Positions 59,950-64,000 of a stretch of 64,000 nt of DNA are shown here, one piece after another. A program made the position numbers and the translations under genes. The stretch comes from an uncultured Clostridia bacterium. Lineage in GTDB: Bacteria > Bacillota > Clostridia > Christensenellales > UBA1242. The stretch is taken from assembly GCA_944341445.1 (NCBI GenBank), contig CALVLZ010000010.1:17942-81941 (forward strand), written 5' to 3'. The notes under the pieces are model-generated. The model ran no database searches. It saw only the letters and a program-made list of their open reading frames with translations, and was not told the DNA's origin. Position 1 is the first letter of the stretch, and every line of letters starts with the position of its first letter.

Positions 59950-61098
59950 ATGAAAAAAATATATTTTAAATTAAGTTTTGGTTTATTATTATTTATTTGC
60001 GTTAGTGTAGTTATAATTTTAAATATGCAAAGTATGGTTTTTGCAAAAGATGATTTTGCAGTTGCAAAAGGTATGTGTGTTATGAACGCAGAAACAGGTA
60101 AAGTTTTGTATGGCAAAAATTTAGATGAACAGTTGCCAATGGCAAGCACAACTAAACTTGTTACTGCAATTGTTGCACTTGAAAACATGAAAGATATAAA
60201 TGAAATTGTTGCTGTTGATGATTCTGCTGTTGGAATTGAGGGAACAAGCATTTATTTAAGAAAAGGTGAAAAGTTAACATTAAACGAATTATTAACAGGT
60301 TTAATTTTGGCGTCTGGAAATGATGCGGCAGTTGCAATTGCTTGCCATATTGGAGGTAGTGAAGTAAATTTTGTTAAAATGATGAATGATTTTGCAAAAA
60401 AATTGAATTTAGAAAACACACATTTTGATAATCCTCATGGATTAGATAGTAAAACTCATTATACTTCTGCAAAAGACCTAGCAACAATAACAAGTTATGC
60501 TTTAAATAACGAAGATTTTGTTCGTCTTATTGGAACAAAAACAGCAAAAATTTCTGGAAATGATGAGGTTGAATATAGGTATTTGAAAAATAAAAACAAA
60601 TTGTTGTTTTCGCAAGATGGATGTTTAGGTGGTAAAACAGGTTTTACAGATAATGCGTTAAGGTGTTTGGTTAATGTTTGCAAAAGAGATAACACAACAA
60701 TTGTTTCTGTTGTTTTAAACTGTGCTCCAATGTTTGAAGAATGTGACAGATTAACAGAAAAAGCATTCAAAGAATTTAAACTTGTGGAGTTTGTTAAACC
60801 TTATAACTTTATAGGAACAAGTGAAGTAGTTGATGGAGAAACAAATACAATAAATTTAGCAACATTAAAAGGTTTTAAAGATATTGTTAAATGTGAAGAA
60901 GTTGATTGTTATGATGTTGTGTATGAAATACCAGATAAAATAACAGCACCGATTAAAAAAGGTGATAAACTTGGATTTGTTAAAGTAACTTATAAAGGTG
61001 AAACTATATTTGAAGAAAATATTTTAGCAATAACAGATGTTAAAAATATTAATTTAAAATACACAATTGATAACATAATAAGCAAATGGTTTAAATAA
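59950..61098 (+). CDS. D-alanyl-D-alanine carboxypeptidase, second copy (DacB/DacF type)
   Basis: Penicillin-binding carboxypeptidase with a signal peptide (about residues 1-31), SxxK in MASTTKLVTA (about 61-64), SGN in ASGNDAAVAIA (about 117-121) and KTG in GGKTGFTD. It has 382 residues and a C-terminal beta domain, like dacF 3.4 kb upstream. GAGAG precedes the ATG. Its place in the scpAB-DUF2953-gerW group suggests a role in spore cortex remodelling (inference; dacB of Bacillus is also spore-specific but lies elsewhere). Confidence 0.87.
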   Translation: MKKIYFKLSFGLLLFICVSVVIILNMQSMVFAKDDFAVAKGMCVMNAETGKVLYGKNLDEQLPMASTTKLVTAIVALENMKDINEIVAVDDSAVGIEGTSIYLRKGEKLTLNELLTGLILASGNDAAVAIACHIGGSEVNFVKMMNDFAKKLNLENTHFDNPHGLDSKTHYTSAKDLATITSYALNNEDFVRLIGTKTAKISGNDEVEYRYLKNKNKLLFSQDGCLGGKTGFTDNALRCLVNVCKRDNTTIVSVVLNCAPMFEECDRLTEKAFKEFKLVEFVKPYNFIGTSEVVDGETNTINLATLKGFKDIVKCEEVDCYDVVYEIPDKITAPIKKGDKLGFVKVTYKGETIFEENILAITDVKNINLKYTIDNIISKWFK

Positions 61099-61125
61099 GA
61101 AAACAACTTGTTTTCTTATTTTTTA
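61094..61125 (+). terminator. Rho-independent terminator after the second carboxypeptidase gene
   Basis: AATAAGAAAACAA (61094-61106) is complementary to TTGTTTTCTTATT (61108-61120), followed by T residues. It includes the stop codon. Confidence 0.85.
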
Positions 61126-61139
61126 TTATAATATTTCGT

Positions 61140-61168
61140 TTGCTATAAAATTAGTTTTAGTTTACAAT
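61140..61168 (+). promoter_or_regulatory. rluB-cmk-plsC promoter
   Basis: TTGCTA (61140-61145), a 17-bp spacer and TACAAT (61163-61168). Transcription is predicted near 61175, just before the GAGGG site. Confidence 0.65.
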
Positions 61169-61184
61169 ATTTATCGAGGGAAAT

Positions 61185-61907
61185 ATGAGAATTAATAAAT
61201 TTTTAGCTTCGTGCGGAATTGCAAGCAGAAGAAAAGTTGAAGATTTAATAAAACAGGGCAAAGTTAAAGTTAATGGCACTGTTGTTTTTGATTTATCAAC
61301 TAGCATTAATGAAAGTGACGAAGTTTTAGTTAACAATAAAAAAGTTCAGTTAAATGACAATAAAATTTATATTGTTTTAAATAAACCAAAAAATGTTTTA
61401 ACATCTGTTAGTGATGATAGAGGAAGAAAAACTGTTATTGATATTATTCCTAAAAAATTTGGCAGAATTTTTCCTGTTGGAAGGTTGGATTACAACACAG
61501 AGGGTTTGCTAATTTTAACTAACGATGGTGATTTTTCAAATTTAATAATGCACCCTAAAAAAGAAATTAATAAAACATATGAAATTACCACTTTTGATTT
61601 AATTAATGAAGATATTAAAAATAAGCTTGAAAATGGCGTTGATATAGGAGATTTTGTAACAAGTAAAGCAAAGGTTTCAAATATTCAACAAAAGCAAAAA
61701 CCATATAAATTTAACATTTCAATTCATGAAGGGAAAAACAGACAAGTTAGAAGAATGTGTGCAGCAGTTGGTATTCATGTTCAAGGGTTAAAACGTTTAA
61801 GCATTGGAAAATTAACCTTAGATGGATTAAATGTTGGAGAATATAAATTATTAACACAAGAAGAAATATTAAATAAAATAGGGGTGAAAAATGAAAATAG
61901 CAATTGA
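61185..61907 (+). CDS. rluB: 23S rRNA pseudouridine synthase RluB family
   Basis: A 240-residue pseudouridine synthase. An N-terminal S4 domain (MRINKFLASCGIASRRKVEDL) is followed by the catalytic domain with FPVGRLDYNTEGLLILTNDG (catalytic Asp in RLD, about residue 105) and GKNRQVRRMCAAVG. The family modifies U2605 of 23S rRNA. The ATG follows GAGGGAAAT. The order rluB-cmk-plsC is a standard Firmicutes arrangement after scpB and dacB. Confidence 0.94.
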   Translation: MRINKFLASCGIASRRKVEDLIKQGKVKVNGTVVFDLSTSINESDEVLVNNKKVQLNDNKIYIVLNKPKNVLTSVSDDRGRKTVIDIIPKKFGRIFPVGRLDYNTEGLLILTNDGDFSNLIMHPKKEINKTYEITTFDLINEDIKNKLENGVDIGDFVTSKAKVSNIQQKQKPYKFNISIHEGKNRQVRRMCAAVGIHVQGLKRLSIGKLTLDGLNVGEYKLLTQEEILNKIGVKNENSN

Positions 61908-62553
61908 TGGACCAAGTGGTGTTGGAAAAAGCGAAACTGCAAAGTTTTTAGCAAAAAAATTAGATATTTTACATGTTAATTCAGGTTCAATTTTTAGAGC
62001 ATATGCTTTGTATTTTATAAGAAATAATTACGATTGTAATGATGAAAAACTTATTGAAAAAGTTTATAAAAACGCTAAAATTGAATTAAAATATGTAAAT
62101 AAAACTCAACAAACAATATTAAACGGAGAAGTGGTTGATTCCTTGCTTAGAACAGAAGAAATATCTGTTAACTCTGCAATCATTTCTCAATATCCTTTTA
62201 TTAGAGAAAGTGTTGTTCAAGTTCAAAGAGATTTATCAAAAACAACAAACGTTGTTATTGAAGGCAGAGATATTTGCAGTGTTGTGTTGCCAGATGCAGA
62301 ATTTAAGTTTTTCTTAACAGCAAGCCCAGAGATCCGTGCAAAAAGAAGATATTTGCAATTAAAAAATCAAGGAGCTAACACAACTTTCGAAGAAGTGTTG
62401 AAAGATATTGAAAAACGTGATTATTACGATACTCATAGAAAAGTGAGTCCTCTAATTCAAACAAAAGATTCAGTGTTAATAAACACTGATAATATGACCT
62501 TAAATGAAGTTACCTCAACAATTTTGGATTACATTAACAAAAAAGGAAATTAA
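61891..62553 (+). CDS. cmk: Cytidylate kinase
   Basis: Phosphorylates CMP and dCMP. IAIDGPSGVGKSETAKFLAKKL (P-loop, about residues 3-24), VNSGSIFRAYALYF and VVIEGRDICSVVLPDAE are typical; the usual GTVV of the last motif reads ICSVV. RAKRRYLQL is the conserved arginine region. It has 220 residues. The ATG follows AGGGGTG and lies 17 bases inside rluB. Confidence 0.95.
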   Translation: MKIAIDGPSGVGKSETAKFLAKKLDILHVNSGSIFRAYALYFIRNNYDCNDEKLIEKVYKNAKIELKYVNKTQQTILNGEVVDSLLRTEEISVNSAIISQYPFIRESVVQVQRDLSKTTNVVIEGRDICSVVLPDAEFKFFLTASPEIRAKRRYLQLKNQGANTTFEEVLKDIEKRDYYDTHRKVSPLIQTKDSVLINTDNMTLNEVTSTILDYINKKGN

Positions 62554-62554
62554 T

Positions 62555-63244
62555 ATGTTTTTTTATATAGCATTAATCATTTTATATATTCCATTAAGAC
62601 TGATTTATCCGGTAAGGGTGATAGGAAATAAAAATGTGCCTAAAAAAGGTAGGATTATTTTTGCATGCAATCATCAAACTTTAAATGATCCAATAATTAT
62701 TGGAACACGTGTTCGCAGAAGATTTAGATATATGGCAAAAGCTCCACTATTTAAAAATAAATTTTTTGGAGCTATTTTAAAAGGTTTAGGAGCATATCCT
62801 GTGAATAATAAAAGCATTGATATGCAAGCAATTAAAACAACAATGAAACATTTAAAAAAAGAACGTGCAGTTTTAATTTTTCCTGAGGGTGCAAGGTTAA
62901 AATCAAGTGAAAGCAACGAACTAAAAAATGGTGTTGCAATGTTTGCTTTAAAAACAAAAACACCTGTTGTGCCATCAATTTTCATCAAAAAAACAAACGC
63001 TTTTTGCTTTAACACTTTGTTAATTGGAAAACCTATTAATTTTTCAGAAATGGAACAATTTAAAGATAGAAAATTAGATAAAGAAACCTATTCAGAAGCA
63101 AGTGAAATTTTAATTAAAGAAATGTATAAGTTGCTAAAAGAATACAATAATAAAAAATTAGAAAAGAAAAAACAAAAAATTGAAATTAAACATTTTAAGA
63201 AAATTGAAAAACAATTTAAAGGTTATAAACCAATTGGATGTTAA
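62555..63244 (+). CDS. plsC: 1-acyl-sn-glycerol-3-phosphate acyltransferase
   Basis: Membrane acyltransferase that makes phosphatidic acid. The HxxxxD motif appears in ACNHQTLNDPIII (about residues 33-45), FPEGAR (about 108-113) is the glycerol-phosphate-binding motif and VVPSIF follows. N-terminal hydrophobic anchor. ATG 62555 is preferred because AAGGAAA precedes it; an ATG at 62504 would start inside cmk. It has 229 residues with a lysine-rich tail. A terminator follows. Confidence 0.92.
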   Translation: MFFYIALIILYIPLRLIYPVRVIGNKNVPKKGRIIFACNHQTLNDPIIIGTRVRRRFRYMAKAPLFKNKFFGAILKGLGAYPVNNKSIDMQAIKTTMKHLKKERAVLIFPEGARLKSSESNELKNGVAMFALKTKTPVVPSIFIKKTNAFCFNTLLIGKPINFSEMEQFKDRKLDKETYSEASEILIKEMYKLLKEYNNKKLEKKKQKIEIKHFKKIEKQFKGYKPIGC

Positions 63245-63260
63245 TTTTTAATAAAATAAA

Positions 63261-63295
63261 AAATTGCTTTAAGTTTAAATTAAAGTAATTTTTTT
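63261..63295 (+). terminator. Rho-independent terminator after plsC
   Basis: AAATTGCTTTAA (63261-63272) pairs with TTAAAGTAATTT (63280-63291) with a G-T wobble, followed by T residues. Confidence 0.8.
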
Positions 63296-63409
63296 ATTGA
63301 CATAACATTAATTAAGAAAAATAGTTTATTTGACTTTTTGTTTTCTATATAGTAGCATTAATAAACAATATAATTTACAAAAATATTTAATTTATAAGTT
63401 GGGGATAAA

Positions 63410-63763
63410 TTAGAACAAAGAAAGTTATATCATAATTCAGGTAATGAGGTCGATGAGCATGGTATATCATATTTTATCACTTGTTGCCATAATGATGCTG
63501 TTTGGGAAACATTCAAGTTTGTCTTTGACAATTCTCCAAGATTTAGAAGATGTAAAAACTATTTAAAGTTAAAAAGCGTGAAAGATCTTTCAGTAAGTGA
63601 AACTATTCAACAATTTTTATTTTGGAAAAGAGCAGAAAGGTTTTCAGATGGTTCAATAGCGGAAGCAATAAGAGATGGAAAGTTTGTTAAACTTTTTGAA
63701 AAAGTTTTTTTAGAAGATGCTAAAAAAATAAAAATTTTAATAAAGGAAAATAAAGGTTGTTAA
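63410..63763 (+). CDS. Hypothetical protein without a standard start codon
   Basis: An open frame of 118 codons that I do not recognise. It runs from a stop at 63395-63397 to TAA 63761-63763. The protein looks real throughout: a His- and Cys-containing N-terminal part (ISYFITCCHNDAVWETFKF), an Arg/Lys-rich middle and a helical C-terminal half (SETIQQFLFWKRAERFSDG). A GGGGA site (63401-63405) is correctly spaced for codon 63410, but that codon is TTA, and the first GTG in frame is at 63578. Either a rare start is used, the start codon has been lost, or there is a sequencing error. No neighbour suggests a function. Confidence 0.5.
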   Translation, partial: LEQRKLYHNSGNEVDEHGISYFITCCHNDAVWETFKFVFDNSPRFRRCKNYLKLKSVKDLSVSETIQQFLFWKRAERFSDGSIAEAIRDGKFVKLFEKVFLEDAKKIKILIKENKGC

Positions 63764-63834
63764 AAATTAATTTCTTGCACAGTTTTTATTGCTGTTTAAA
63801 AGCATAAAATAAAAGCAAGAAATTAATTTTTTTT
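63763..63834 (+). terminator. Large 16-bp inverted repeat with T tail after the orphan gene
   Basis: AAAATTAATTTCTTGC (63763-63778) is perfectly complementary to GCAAGAAATTAATTTT (63815-63830), followed by TTTT. The 36-base loop contains a small inner hairpin (ACAG 63779-63782 with CTGT 63792-63795). It can serve as a terminator, but the long loop is unusual. Confidence 0.6.
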
Positions 63835-63890
63835 AATTTTAGTTTTATATTATAAAACCAAGCAAATTTAATTAAAATTATAAAAATTTG

Positions 63891-63919
63891 TTGACACTTA
63901 GATAATATTATTGTATTAT
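63891..63919 (+). promoter_or_regulatory. tRNA-Tyr promoter
   Basis: TTGACA (perfect -35, 63891-63896), a 17-bp spacer and TATTAT (63914-63919). Transcription is predicted near 63926, 23 bases before the tRNA. Confidence 0.85.
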
Positions 63920-63948
63920 ATATTCGTGATTAATAATTTTTAAATAAG

Positions 63949-64000
63949 GGAAGGTTGCAGAGCGGCCAAATGCAACAGACTGTAAATCTGTCGGTTCTAC
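63949..64000 (+). tRNA. tRNA-Tyr (GTA), 3' end cut by the window
   Basis: The 5' part of a class II tRNA. Acceptor strand GGAAGGT, D-arm GCAGAGCGGCCAAATGC (GCA pairs with TGC), and anticodon arm ACAGA-CTGTAAA-TCTGT with anticodon GTA, followed by the start of a long variable arm (CGGTTCTAC). The G+C-rich block and strong promoter support it. The T-arm and 3' acceptor strand lie beyond the right edge. Confidence 0.93.

Noticed and set aside
63444..63566. Short ATG-started frame (about 40 codons) overlapping the orphan gene
   Set aside because: No ribosome binding site, and it is embedded in a longer open frame with better protein character.

Overview
The window is a 64 kb piece of a very AT-rich bacterial chromosome (clearly below 35% GC by eye; not computed). 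It looks like an uncultured, endospore-forming member of the Clostridia (Bacillota). Support for this comes from AAGGAG-type ribosome binding sites, frequent TTG/GTG starts, gene orders typical of low-GC Gram-positives (ffh-rpsP-khpA-rimM-trmD, rimP-nusA-rnpM-ylxQ-infB-rbfA, nusB-xseA-xseB, argR-recN-spoIVB-spo0A), a complete spoIIIAA-AH operon, spoIIM and gerW. All genes but one (spoIIM) lie on the + strand, as expected for one replichore arm. I saw no insertion sequence, prophage, CRISPR array or rRNA. The only RNA gene is a tRNA-Tyr cut by the right edge.

Layout. 1-7.3 kb: protein targeting, ribosomal proteins and ribosome or tRNA maturation (ylxM, ffh, rpsP, khpA, rimM, trmD, rbgA, rnhB, yraN, a serine hydrolase, rplS). 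7.7-19.7 kb: comM, dprA, topA, trmFO, the HslUV/ClpQY protease, a HelD-like helicase, hisS and tcdA. 19.7-23.5 kb: thioredoxin, an Rrf2-IscS-IscU iron-sulfur operon, a short YtxH-like protein, ruvX and a DUF1292 protein. 23.6-30.3 kb: rpsB, tsf, frr, uppS, cdsA, rseP and a PolC-derived exonuclease that has no polymerase part. 30.4-38.1 kb: the rimP-nusA-infB-rbfA-nrnA-truB operon ending in nfo. 38.2-43.3 kb: spoIIIAA-AH. 43.3-48.2 kb: an Asp23-family gene, nusB, xseAB, argR, recN. 48.3-61.1 kb: a sporulation and envelope block with spoIVB, a Spo0A-type regulator with a decayed receiver, spoIIM, two large paralogous lipoproteins of unknown function, two D,D-carboxypeptidases, an M50 protease, scpAB, a DUF2953 protein and gerW. 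61.2-64 kb: rluB, cmk, plsC, a small orphan gene without a standard start codon, and tRNA-Tyr.

How it fits together. Most of the window is core translation, transcription and replication machinery plus the mother-cell-forespore channel (SpoIIIA), the sigma-K checkpoint protease (SpoIVB) and a sporulation regulator. Several canonical neighbours are missing from their usual places: pyrH, dxr, ispG, ispA, dxs, ribF, lepB, xerC, codY and the polymerase part of polC. Promoters are easy to read: an extended -10 (TGnTATAAT or TGTTAAAAT) usually with a 17-bp spacer. In two places the predicted start of transcription falls on the start codon, which suggests leaderless mRNAs.

Best leads for something undescribed: (1) the tandem lipoproteins at 51.4-55.3 kb, which share a three-cysteine motif and several sequence blocks; (2) the Spo0A-type protein lacking most receiver phosphorylation residues, preceded by two identical 17-bp palindromic repeats exactly 20 bp apart; (3) the polymerase-less PolC fragment; (4) structured leaders at rplS, rpsB and rimP; (5) genes with no ordinary start codon near 6.0 and 63.4 kb. 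All calls were made by reading the sequence; no database search was run.
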